From the NCBI RefSeq assembly GCF_051200825.1, contig NZ_CP195158.1:3162001-3226000 (forward strand): a stretch of DNA of 64,000 nucleotides. The letters are read 5' to 3'. Numbering within the stretch: position 1 is the first letter of the stretch; each line of letters starts with the position of its first letter. This document shows, piece by piece, positions 55,230 to 62,708 of this stretch. This stretch comes from Formosa sp030427735. GTDB lineage: Bacteria > Bacteroidota > Bacteroidia > Flavobacteriales > Flavobacteriaceae. The translations under genes were made by a program, and so were the position numbers. The notes beneath the pieces were generated by a model. The model was not told where the DNA came from. It did not search any database and saw nothing but the letters and a program-made list of their open reading frames with translations.

Positions 55230-55535
55230 TTAATCATTATCGTCGTCATCACCGTCGTCGGATTTCACTTCATCAAAATCTACGCTCGAATCGTCGTCTG
55301 GACTTACATCGTCGTCGTCTTCGATATAGTTTTCCATAGCTTGAGCTAAACGTACGCCTACTTTTACTAAATAAATAGTGTCTTCGGTACGCACTTCTAC
55401 GGCTTCAACAATTTCGTTTTTTGCATTTCTGAAGGATATGATGTCTGAATCGTCATAACCATCTGGAAATTTGTCTACTAAAAGATCTAAAATATCTTCG
55501 TTTAACTTTTGGTAGTCTACAATTATTCTTTTCAT
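55230..55535 (-). CDS. Small acidic-tailed protein, unknown function
   Basis: This 101-residue protein has an N-terminal half that looks folded (IVDYQKLNEDILDLLVDKFPDGYDDSDIISF). The last 30 or so residues are almost only Asp, Glu and Ser. Such tails often bind metals, polyamines or basic proteins. It starts 16 bases after the DHS-like gene and shares the polyamine operon, so binding cationic polyamines is a possible but unproven role. No family recognised. Confidence 0.65.
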   Translation of the reverse strand: MKRIIVDYQKLNEDILDLLVDKFPDGYDDSDIISFRNAKNEIVEAVEVRTEDTIYLVKVGVRLAQAMENYIEDDDDVSPDDDSSVDFDEVKSDDGDDDDND

Positions 55536-55551
55536 ATTTTTTAAACTGGGG

Positions 55552-56526
55552 TTACATGTCTAATAAGTAAGCAAAAATTAAAGGTGCCACTATGGTAGCA
55601 TCGCTTTCTATAATGTATTTTGGGGTGTCTATATCTAATTTACCCCAAGTAATTTTTTCGTTTGGTACTGCACCAGAATAAGACCCATAGCTGGTTGTAG
55701 AATCTGAAATCTGACAAAAATAGCTCCAAAATGGTGTATCTGTACGCTCCATATCTTGATACAACATTGGCACGACACAAATTGGGAAATCGCCAGCAAT
55801 ACCACCGCCTATTTGAAAGAATCCAATTCCGTTTTCAGAATTTTCTGTATACCAATCGGCTAAGAAAGTCATGTACTCGATACCCGATTTCATGGTAGTT
55901 GCTTTTAACTCGCCTTTTAAAACATAGCTTGCAAAAATGTTCCCCATGGTACTGTCTTCCCAACCTGGGCAAACGATAGGTAAATTTTTCTCGGCTGCGG
56001 CATACATCCAAGAGTCTTTTAAGTCGATCTCGTAATATTCTTCTAAAACACCAGACAGCAACATTTTGTACATAAATTCGTGAGGTAAATAACGCTCGCC
56101 CTTATCGTCGGCATCTTTCCAAATTTTAAAAATATGCTGTTGTAAACGTCTAAAAGCTTCTTCCTCTGGAATACAAGTATCTGTTACACGATTAAGTCCT
56201 TGCTCTAGCAAATCCCATTCTTCTTGCGGTGTTAAATCGCGATAATTAGGTACGCGTTTGTAATGCGAATGTGCCACTAAATTCATAATATCTTCTTCCA
56301 GATTGGCACCTGTACAAGAGATAATTTGAACTTTGTCTTGGCGAATCATTTCTGCAAAAATCTTTCCTAACTCGGCTGTACTCATGGCTCCTGCCAAAGA
56401 CACCAACATTTTTGCGCCATTTTGTAATTGTGCTTCGTACCCTTTTGCAGCATCTACTAATGCTGCAGAGTTGAAGTGTAAATAATATTTTTCTATAAAG
56501 TTTGAAATTGTGCCTTTAGTACTCAT
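55552..56526 (-). CDS. Deoxyhypusine synthase-like enzyme (probable homospermidine synthase)
   Basis: The 324-residue protein is related to eukaryotic/archaeal deoxyhypusine synthase. The NAD-binding parts are visible (ISCTGANLEEDIMN, VCPGWEDSTMGN, FFQIGGGIAGDFP), and the catalytic Lys is retained in ITWGKLD (about residue 296 from this start). Bacteria have no eIF5A substrate, and bacterial members of this family are known to include homospermidine synthases acting on putrescine. It follows agmatinase with overlap, which supplies putrescine. I start at MSTKGT; an ATG 9 bases upstream is possible. Confidence 0.88.
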   Translation of the reverse strand: MSTKGTISNFIEKYYLHFNSAALVDAAKGYEAQLQNGAKMLVSLAGAMSTAELGKIFAEMIRQDKVQIISCTGANLEEDIMNLVAHSHYKRVPNYRDLTPQEEWDLLEQGLNRVTDTCIPEEEAFRRLQQHIFKIWKDADDKGERYLPHEFMYKMLLSGVLEEYYEIDLKDSWMYAAAEKNLPIVCPGWEDSTMGNIFASYVLKGELKATTMKSGIEYMTFLADWYTENSENGIGFFQIGGGIAGDFPICVVPMLYQDMERTDTPFWSYFCQISDSTTSYGSYSGAVPNEKITWGKLDIDTPKYIIESDATIVAPLIFAYLLDM

Positions 56527-57454
56527 CGTCGTCATTAAATTTAATCGTGTTATGTTTTTGTGCTGAACCTTCGTAGGTATTGTCGTAATCGTCTTCTATA
56601 TTTTCATCCATAAATTTATAACTTAGCATTTTGTAATACAATTTTGCAGCTAAAAAATCTGAAGATTTATCGATTTTATTCGGACAAAGTTCTACAATAT
56701 CAAATCCTACCACGTTTTTTTCGGCAAAAACCTTTTTTAAGAAATCTAAGGTCTCGTACCAAAATAATCCGCCCGGTTCTGGTGTGCCCGTGCTTGGCAT
56801 GATAGAAGGATCTAGAGCGTCTAAATCGAATGTTATAAACACATGGTCTGTCATTTGGTCTATAACACTATCGCTCCAAAACTCATCGTTTACCATATCG
56901 TGTGCAAAATAAGTTTTATCTGGATCCATGACTGTCGTTTCTTTAACATCCATCGACCGAATACCTACTTGCAACAAGTTTGTAGTTTGACTAGCCTCGT
57001 AAACAGCACAGGCATGATTGCAAGACGAGCCTTGGTACGATTTTCTTAAATCTGCATGAGCATCGATATGCAAAACCGTTAAATTCTCGAAACATTCGTT
57101 AAACGCTCTAATAGAACCTATAGAGATAGAATGCTCGCCACCAAACAACGTTACAAACTTATTTTTTTTAATATACTTTTTAGTGATTTTATGTACAGCA
57201 TCGACCATAGCTTCTGGCGAACTATTTTCGGTTACTGCATTGGCCAAATACACCCCTTGTTTATAAACTTCGGTTTCGGTTTCTATGTCGTAAGTTTCCA
57301 TGTTTTCCGAAGCATCTAAAAAGGCTTCTGGGCCTTTATCGGCTCCCTTCTGCCAAGTACTTGTGCCATCGTAAGGCACAGGAATTAATACAATTTTAGC
57401 TGTTTCTAACCTGCCATATTCTTCAGGTATTCCAGCATAGGTTTTATTGTTCAT
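56516..57454 (-). CDS. speB: Agmatinase
   Basis: SpeB is a ureohydrolase of the arginase family that converts agmatine to putrescine and urea. The binuclear Mn site is intact: FGGEHSIS (His), HIDAHADL (Asp-His-Asp) and FDLDALDPSIMPSTGTPEPGG (Asp-x-Asp). The 312-residue length is typical. It overlaps the upstream arginine decarboxylase by 11 bases and the following DHS-like gene, indicating one operon and agmatine as substrate rather than arginine. Confidence 0.92.
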   Translation of the reverse strand: MNNKTYAGIPEEYGRLETAKIVLIPVPYDGTSTWQKGADKGPEAFLDASENMETYDIETETEVYKQGVYLANAVTENSSPEAMVDAVHKITKKYIKKNKFVTLFGGEHSISIGSIRAFNECFENLTVLHIDAHADLRKSYQGSSCNHACAVYEASQTTNLLQVGIRSMDVKETTVMDPDKTYFAHDMVNDEFWSDSVIDQMTDHVFITFDLDALDPSIMPSTGTPEPGGLFWYETLDFLKKVFAEKNVVGFDIVELCPNKIDKSSDFLAAKLYYKMLSYKFMDENIEDDYDNTYEGSAQKHNTIKFNDDDEY

Positions 57455-58844
57455 TGTAACCTAATATTTTAAGTAAGTCTTCACTTTTTTGTTGTTCGCT
57501 AAATAATTTTGTTGTGATGTTTCCGTCTGCATCTCTATCTATTAAAATATGCTTTGGAGACGGAATTAAACAGTGCTGCAAGCCGCCAAAACCACCAATT
57601 GTTTCTTGATAAGCGCCAGTATTAAAAAAACCTATATATAACGGTTTATCTTTATTATACTTTGGCAGATAAATCGCATTCATATGCTGCTCGCTATTGT
57701 AATAATCGTCGCTATCGCAAGTTAAACCACCCAACAATACACGCTCGTAAGTGTCGTGCCAACGGTTTATTGGCAACATCACAAAACGTTTATTAATAGC
57801 CCAAGTATCTGGCAATGTAGTAATGAACGACGAGTTAATCATGTTCCATTTTTCGCGATCGTTTTGTTGTTTTTGATACAACACTTCGTAAATAGCACCG
57901 CCGCTTTCGCCCACAGTAAAACTTCCGAATTCTGTAAATATGTTTGGCACATCTACTTCCTCTTCGTCGCAAACAGTTTTAATTTGATTTAAAATTTCGT
58001 CGACCATGTATTCGTAATCGAAATCGAAAGCCAACGAGTTTTTAATAGGGAAACCTCCACCAATATTTAAGCTATCTAAAGACGGACATATTTTTTTAAG
58101 TGCCGTATATACTTTTAAACACTTTAATAACTCGTTCCAGTAATAAGCATTATCGCGGATTCCAGTATTGATAAAGAAGTGCAACATTTTAAGCTTCACT
58201 TTTTTATTATCTTTAATCTGTTTGTTATAAAATGGCACAATATTTTTGTAACCAATACCCAAACGCGAGGTGTAAAATTCGAATTTTGGTTCTTCTTCCG
58301 AAGCAATGCGAATACCTATATTATACTTTCCGTTTATTTCTTCGGACAATAAATCTATTTCTTCATAATTATCGATTATGGGAATACAGTTTTTATGGCC
58401 ATTATTTATTAATCGGGCTATATTGGTAATGTATTGCGCACGTTTAAAACCATTGCTTATTACAAAGGTTTTATCGGTAATTTTACCTTCCTTCTTTAAA
58501 TTTTCAACAATATCTATATCGAAAGCCGAAGAGGTTTCTATATGAATATCATTTTTTAAAGCTTCATTTAATACGTGCTTAAAATGCGAACTTTTAGTAC
58601 AGTAACAATAATTGTATTTTCCCTTATAATTATTCTTTTTAATAGCCGAAGCAAACCAGCCTTTCGCCCTATTAATATTATTAGAGATTTGTGGTAAATA
58701 TGTAAATTTTAATGGTGCACCGTATTCTTCTACCAATGCCATTAAGTCTATGTCGTGAAATTGTAAGGTTTTATCCTCTAATTTGAATTCGTCTTGAGGA
58801 AAGTAAAATGATTGATTGATTAGATCAATATATTTTGTGTTCAT
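57444..58844 (-). CDS. Biosynthetic arginine decarboxylase (short form, fold III)
   Basis: This PLP-dependent decarboxylase of alanine racemase fold has 466 residues, much shorter than E. coli SpeA (about 630). The PLP Lys is in YCYCTKSSHFKHVL, GGGFPIKN binds the cofactor phosphate, and the C-terminal GLTCDSDDYY contributes the Cys and Asp of the partner subunit's active site. Substrate assignment to arginine rests on the coupled agmatinase. It leads the operon from a TTTG-N19-TAATTTAA promoter. Confidence 0.9.
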   Translation of the reverse strand: MNTKYIDLINQSFYFPQDEFKLEDKTLQFHDIDLMALVEEYGAPLKFTYLPQISNNINRAKGWFASAIKKNNYKGKYNYCYCTKSSHFKHVLNEALKNDIHIETSSAFDIDIVENLKKEGKITDKTFVISNGFKRAQYITNIARLINNGHKNCIPIIDNYEEIDLLSEEINGKYNIGIRIASEEEPKFEFYTSRLGIGYKNIVPFYNKQIKDNKKVKLKMLHFFINTGIRDNAYYWNELLKCLKVYTALKKICPSLDSLNIGGGFPIKNSLAFDFDYEYMVDEILNQIKTVCDEEEVDVPNIFTEFGSFTVGESGGAIYEVLYQKQQNDREKWNMINSSFITTLPDTWAINKRFVMLPINRWHDTYERVLLGGLTCDSDDYYNSEQHMNAIYLPKYNKDKPLYIGFFNTGAYQETIGGFGGLQHCLIPSPKHILIDRDADGNITTKLFSEQQKSEDLLKILGYNEQ

Positions 58845-58881
58845 GAGTAAAATTTGATATAATAATTACAGTTAAAAACGT

Positions 58882-58912
58882 TTAAATTACACAGAGAAAT
58901 CTGGGTAACAAA
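58882..58912 (-). promoter_or_regulatory. Promoter of the polyamine operon
   Basis: On the minus strand TTTG (58912-58909), 19 bases, then TAATTTAA (58889-58882). Spacing and -33 match the Bacteroidetes consensus; the last two bases of the -7 element deviate. Confidence 0.5.
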
Positions 58913-59044
58913 AATAAAAGTGTTAACTATTTATCAAATTTGTATTTGACTTTGGGTTGTAGGCATAAAGCCATAGACATGTTGGCTTTTAACAATGGCA
59001 TAAGCGGAAGTTAGCTCTAAAATTCGGTTGCTCATCTTATAAGC

Positions 59045-59079
59045 GGCTTTTGAATATGACTTCCTAATTTTCAAAAGCC
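59045..59079. repeat. 10-bp perfect inverted repeat
   Basis: GGCTTTTGAA (59045-59054) and TTCAAAAGCC (59070-59079) are perfect complements around a 15-base loop, in the non-coding region between rluB and arginine decarboxylase genes. Confidence 0.5.
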
Positions 59080-59135
59080 CGAACGTAAAAACACTGTTCA
59101 TAATGTTCAGCTAAATGCTACTGCAAATGTGCTAT

Positions 59136-59171
59136 AAAAATTTGAAAAAAAAAGTTTTTTTTCAAATTTTT
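59136..59171 (-). terminator. AT-only hairpin downstream of the RluB-like gene
   Basis: AAAAATTTGAAAAAAAA pairs with TTTTTTTTCAAATTTTT, a 17-bp stem made almost only of A-T pairs. It lies 22 bases after the RluB-like stop. It probably ends the minus-strand transcript. Confidence 0.55.
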
Positions 59172-59193
59172 TAAAAAACTTTTACCCGCTAAT

Positions 59194-60051
59194 TTACAGC
59201 ATTTTAAGGCTAATTATTTCCTTTTCGGTAAGATGTTTCCAATGTCCGCGCGGGATATCTTTTTTAGTTAATTGTCCTATACTTACGCAATCTATCTTTT
59301 CGATATCGTATTTCAAATAATCAAAAATTGTTCTAATGATAGTATTGCCCGTATTTTTAATTTTTAGGCCTATTTCTTTTTTTGAAGCGCCTTCTATATA
59401 ACTAATCTCTTCTACAGTTATTAATTTACCATCAACTTTAAATCCGCTTTCAATCTTTTTAAAATCTTCATGTTTTAAATTTCTGGTTAATTCTATATGA
59501 AATAAACGGGAAACCCCATGCTTAGAATTTGTAAATTTCTTTACTATATCGTCGTCGTTGGTAAATAAAATTAAACCTAAGGAATTTCTTCCTAAGCGGC
59601 CAATTGGCTTAATTCTGGATGTAGTTGCATTCGCTACTAAATCCATTACCGTTCTGCCCTTACCTTCGCTGGTTGTGGTAGCAAAACCTTTAGGTTTATT
59701 AAGTAATACATAAGCCTTTTTTTCTGGACTTACGCGACTGTTATCGTAACGCACCTCGTCGTCTGGCTTTACCTTATATCCCATTTCGGTAACCACTTTA
59801 CCGTTTACAGTTACCAGACCAGTAGCGATATGTACATCGGCTTCTCTACGTGAGCAAATACCTGAATTCGCAATATATTTATTTAAACGCACACCATTAG
59901 ATTCCGAAGTCTTAGCATCCTGTTTAGCAGGTGTAGTTGCTCCCTGTTTTTTTATAGGGGCATTGCCTCTTGCATAACTTTTACTGCGTGTATTGTTGGC
60001 ACCACGCCCTGAAGCTTTTCCTTTTCTGTTACTACCTTGTTGTCTGCTCAT
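59194..60051 (-). CDS. RluB/RsuA-family pseudouridine synthase-like protein (catalytic Asp not seen)
   Basis: A 285-residue protein has an Arg/Lys/Gly-rich disordered N-terminus (about 1-50), an S4 RNA-binding domain (about 54-110, RLNKYIANSGICSRREAD) and an RsuA/RluB-like catalytic domain. Family members carry GRLDxxTxG with the catalytic Asp. Here the segment reads GRLGRNSLGL at 151-160, so position 154 is Gly (codon GGA). Other parts look intact (VLLNKPKGFATTT, IPRGHWKHLTEKEI). It may be an inactive RNA-binding relic or use another residue. A TATCTTTG -7 element at 60069-60076 gives it its own promoter. Confidence 0.85.
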   Translation of the reverse strand: MSRQQGSNRKGKASGRGANNTRSKSYARGNAPIKKQGATTPAKQDAKTSESNGVRLNKYIANSGICSRREADVHIATGLVTVNGKVVTEMGYKVKPDDEVRYDNSRVSPEKKAYVLLNKPKGFATTTSEGKGRTVMDLVANATTSRIKPIGRLGRNSLGLILFTNDDDIVKKFTNSKHGVSRLFHIELTRNLKHEDFKKIESGFKVDGKLITVEEISYIEGASKKEIGLKIKNTGNTIIRTIFDYLKYDIEKIDCVSIGQLTKKDIPRGHWKHLTEKEIISLKML

Positions 60052-60068
60052 GTAAGTTAATTTTTGTA

Positions 60069-60076
60069 CAAAGATA
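60069..60076 (-). promoter_or_regulatory. -7 promoter element of the RluB-like gene
   Basis: TATCTTTG on the minus strand matches TAnnTTTG and lies 17 bases upstream of the ATG. No -33 TTTG at 19 bp. Confidence 0.5.
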
Positions 60077-60114
60077 AACTATAATTATTCGATTTATGAT
60101 TTTTACTATGGCTT

Positions 60115-61020
60115 TTAAAAAAGTCTGTTTAAAACCACATTAACGTCTATTAACAGCACGCTAAAAACACCCGAAACTATTATAAATTTAAGAATATTAT
60201 GAAGAATTACATAATGCCTTTTGGTTTTGGAACGCCACAACAACCCTAAAAAAACACTAAGCAAAACCATAGTGAAATAAAAAAAATAAGACATATGCCC
60301 CACATTGTATTTTGTAAGCAAAAAATAAGTAGGTACTAAGGTTAGCAAGGCCAGAATACTAAGCATTATTTTAGAATATTTTTCGCCATACACTATGGGT
60401 ATGGTTTTATAGTTTTGCGCCAAATCGCCTGTAATATTTTCTAAATCTTTAGTCAATTCGCGCATCGAAATGATTAAAATAAGATAAGTAGCATGTACGA
60501 AAATAACATGCTCGAAATTTTTATAATAAATAAAAATGGCAAAAAAAGGCACAATTGTTAGGATGGCCGATGTAATGTTACCTACAAACGGCAATTTTTT
60601 TAAGCGGTGGGAATACAGCCAAATCGCAAAAATATACATCGAGAAAAACAACACCGCTTTAAACGACACATAACTAGCCATTACTACGGCTAAAAAATTT
60701 AAAACAAAATAAAATGATAATTTGGTATTCTGACTAACCAACCTGTCGAGCATGGACTTTTGAGGGCGATTTATTAAATCTTTTTCAGAATCGTAAAAAT
60801 TATTGATGATATATCCCCCTGCAATAGTCGCCGAAGAGGCCAAAACCAACATTAACAAATTCTCGTCGAAAACGACTTGCCTAACCGGTTTGTCGTGCGC
60901 CAATATATACACTGCTGTTACATACTGTGCAATAACAACCATTAGCACATTATACCCTCGAACTACAGAAAACATGCTAAAAAATTTTAACAAGATATGT
61001 TTTTGTTTTCTGCTAAACAT
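60115..61020 (-). CDS. UbiA-family prenyltransferase (geranylgeranylglyceryl-phosphate transferase type)
   Basis: This 301-residue integral membrane enzyme has about eight membrane segments. The first Asp-rich motif is NNFYDSEKDLINRPQKS and the second is RELTKDLENITGDLA; both bind prenyl diphosphate through Mg2+. The sequence is of the type annotated as digeranylgeranylglyceryl phosphate synthase-like in Bacteroidetes, but UbiA members also make quinones or haem O, so the acceptor is uncertain. It follows mevalonate kinase by 50 bases on the same strand, linking it to isoprenoid supply. Confidence 0.85.
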   Translation of the reverse strand: MFSRKQKHILLKFFSMFSVVRGYNVLMVVIAQYVTAVYILAHDKPVRQVVFDENLLMLVLASSATIAGGYIINNFYDSEKDLINRPQKSMLDRLVSQNTKLSFYFVLNFLAVVMASYVSFKAVLFFSMYIFAIWLYSHRLKKLPFVGNITSAILTIVPFFAIFIYYKNFEHVIFVHATYLILIISMRELTKDLENITGDLAQNYKTIPIVYGEKYSKIMLSILALLTLVPTYFLLTKYNVGHMSYFFYFTMVLLSVFLGLLWRSKTKRHYVILHNILKFIIVSGVFSVLLIDVNVVLNRLF

Positions 61021-61070
61021 GCAATCGCGTTATGGTATTTTAAACAGAAATCCTGTTAGTTTTGGGAGTG

Positions 61071-62000
61071 TTAAAAATTGTAAACCACTTCTAACTTATG
61101 GCCTTTTAAAGCTTGTTTTGCTTTTTCAAAATCTTCTGCAAAACCTAAAATATAACCTCCACCACCAGAGCCACAAAGTTTTAAATAATAATCGTTGGTG
61201 TCCAGGCCTTTTTTCCAAAGCTCATGAAATTGATTCGGAATCATAGGTTTAAAATGATTTAAAACCACTTTAGATAATTGCTTAGTATTTTTGAACAACG
61301 ACTTAATATCGCCTTTTAAAAAATCGTCTACACAAGCATCGGTATGTTTAACAAACTGATCTTTAATCATGTTTCTAAATCCTTCCTGTTTCATGTTTTC
61401 CATAAAAATCTGAACCATTGGTGCAGTTTCGCCAACAATACCACTATCTAATAAAAACACAGCTCCTTTACCGTCGCTTTTTTGGGAAGGTATGCCAGTA
61501 GCTTCAATATTGTCTTTTGAATTGATTAGGATTGGCAAACTTAAATAACTGTTAAGCGGGTCTAAACCTGAAGATTTGCCATGAAAGAACGATTCCATTT
61601 CCGAAAAAATAGTTTTTAACTTAAATAATTTCTCTCGCGTTAAATTTTCTAAAACCGTAATTTTATCCTGTGCGTACTTATCGTAAATAGCAGCCACCAA
61701 AGCGCCGCTACTTCCCACACCGTACCCTTGCGGAATAGATGAATCGAAATACATACCCGCATCAATATCTGCGTTTAAGGATTTCAAATCGAAAACCACC
61801 AAATCGGCATCAATTTCCGATAAATACGATGCAAAACGCTTTAAACTTTCATTAGAGTTTTTGGTAATTTCGGTTGGTGTCTTCATCATTTTTAAAGCCC
61901 CGTTATAAAAGTTGTAAGGAATCGATAACCCCTTGCTATCTTTTATAATACCATACTCTCCAAAAAGTAAAATTTTAGAATAAAATAAAGGTCCTTTCAT
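61071..62000 (-). CDS. Mevalonate kinase (GHMP family)
   Basis: This 309-residue GHMP kinase phosphorylates mevalonate to 5-phosphomevalonate. The N-terminal KILLFGEYGII is the expected Flavobacteriaceae form, the ATP loop is IPQGYGVGSSGALVA, KSSGLDPLNSYLS carries the catalytic Asp region, and LCGSGGGGYILGF is the third motif. The reading to 62009 begins at TTG, so I use the ATG giving MKGPLFYSK. The start lies only a few bases from an AATTGATAATT repeat that forms the edge of the inserted four-helix-bundle unit. Confidence 0.92.
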   Translation of the reverse strand: MKGPLFYSKILLFGEYGIIKDSKGLSIPYNFYNGALKMMKTPTEITKNSNESLKRFASYLSEIDADLVVFDLKSLNADIDAGMYFDSSIPQGYGVGSSGALVAAIYDKYAQDKITVLENLTREKLFKLKTIFSEMESFFHGKSSGLDPLNSYLSLPILINSKDNIEATGIPSQKSDGKGAVFLLDSGIVGETAPMVQIFMENMKQEGFRNMIKDQFVKHTDACVDDFLKGDIKSLFKNTKQLSKVVLNHFKPMIPNQFHELWKKGLDTNDYYLKLCGSGGGGYILGFAEDFEKAKQALKGHKLEVVYNF

Positions 62001-62003
62001 AAT

Positions 62004-62041
62004 CTTCAATTGATAATTAACAATTTATAATTGATAATTAT
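62004..62041. repeat. TTGATAATT repeat block, left edge
   Basis: CTTCAATTGATAATTAACAA followed by TTTATAATTGATAATTA carries two AATTGATAATTA copies. It parallels the block at 62284-62317 and stands a few bases from the mvk ATG. Confidence 0.65.
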
Positions 62042-62130
62042 TTTTGTTTTGATGCTTTACGATACTCGTAAGATTTTTTAATAAATAGGTAACTGAATAC
62101 TAAGATACTCTAAATTATTTAAACAACTGA
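62041..62130 (-). pseudogene. Decayed C-terminal remnant of a second four-helix-bundle gene
   Basis: On the minus strand one frame reads NLEYLSIQLPIY, then a stop, then KILRVS, a second stop, and SIKTKI. The intact neighbour gene ends NSEYLSIQLDIQEILRILTS followed by IVKTSKQK. The match at EYLSIQL and ILR is clear, and the DNA up to the left repeat is also collinear. Two in-frame stops and loss of the N-terminal part make it a pseudogene. Confidence 0.65.
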
Positions 62131-62283
62131 ATACCTGCTCTGTTAACATAAATTTATGCAAATTTACAACACTTCCAGTAAATTGTCAGCTTTTATTTTG
62201 AATAACATTATAACCTAGACAAAGCCGCCCTTTCTTCACCTTCAGCCTTAACATATCGAATGTTATGAATTTTAAAGATGTTC

Positions 62284-62317
62284 ATTGACAATGGATAATT
62301 AGAAATTGATAATTACT
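62284..62317. repeat. TTGACAAT/TTGATAATT repeat block, internal
   Basis: ATTGACAATGGATAATTAG followed by AAATTGATAATTAC. It matches the left-edge block and, inverted, the right-edge block. It borders the 3' end of the intact four-helix-bundle gene. Confidence 0.65.
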
Positions 62318-62666
62318 TCTGCTTTGAAGTTTTTACAATACTAGTTAGAATTCTTAAAATTTCCTGAATATCTAACTGAATGCTTAAATACTCTGAATTC
62401 TGTAAATAATCGGTTTCTCTTAAAAGCTCCAACCAATATTCTGTTTCGTTTGCTTCTTTTAGCGCAATTGATAATTTATGAATAAAATCTGCTTTACTTT
62501 CTGCATGCTCAGCCTCTCTTACATTTGCTCCAATTGAAGTGCCTGATCGTAATAATTGTTTAGAAAGCACAAACTCTCGTTTCTCATCGACCAAAAATTT
62601 GTACAATTTGACAATTCTAACAGCAAACTGATAACTCTTAGTCTTAATAACATTATTGCTCTTCAT
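62313..62666 (-). CDS. Four-helix-bundle protein (23S rRNA intervening-sequence protein family)
   Basis: This 117-residue protein is the IVP type: LSKQLLRSGTSIGANVREA, the DFIHKLSIALKEANE helix and YWLELLRETDYL are family hallmarks. Relatives are encoded in 23S rRNA intervening sequences or as stand-alone genes and resemble the Avd accessory protein of diversity-generating retroelements; they form barrel-like oligomers that bind nucleic acid. Here it sits in a protein-gene operon between mvaD and mvk, not in rRNA. It is flanked by AT-rich inverted repeats and a decayed paralogue. The function at this site is unknown. Confidence 0.92.
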   Translation of the reverse strand: MKSNNVIKTKSYQFAVRIVKLYKFLVDEKREFVLSKQLLRSGTSIGANVREAEHAESKADFIHKLSIALKEANETEYWLELLRETDYLQNSEYLSIQLDIQEILRILTSIVKTSKQK

Positions 62667-62678
62667 AACCAGTATTAT

Positions 62679-62708
62679 TCATTATCAATTATCAATTGTC
62701 AATTATTA
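62679..62708. repeat. TTGACAATTGATAATTGATAATG repeat, right edge
   Basis: On the minus strand AATTGACAATTGATAATTG followed by ATAATG. The mvaD TGA stop codon is formed inside the repeat (AAT-TGA-CAA). Its orientation is opposite to the left and internal blocks. Confidence 0.7.

Larger units (their letters stand above)
58845..59193. other. 349-base intergenic region
   Basis: It contains the arginine decarboxylase promoter at the left, an inverted repeat at 59045-59079 and an AT-only hairpin at 59136-59171. I see no gene on either strand. Confidence 0.65.
62001..62708 (-). mobile_element. Putative insertion unit built around four-helix-bundle (IVP) genes
   Basis: The whole stretch between the mvaD stop and the mvk start consists of one intact four-helix-bundle gene, a decayed second copy, and three blocks of TTGACAAT/AATTGATAATT repeats. 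Outer blocks are in inverted orientation. No transposase is present, so any mobility would depend on other functions. Calling it mobile is inference from copy structure and flanks. Confidence 0.35.

Noticed and set aside
62313..62666. Diversity-generating retroelement accessory protein (Avd)
   Set aside because: The fold is related, but no reverse transcriptase, template repeat or variable repeat lies nearby; the IVP family fits better.
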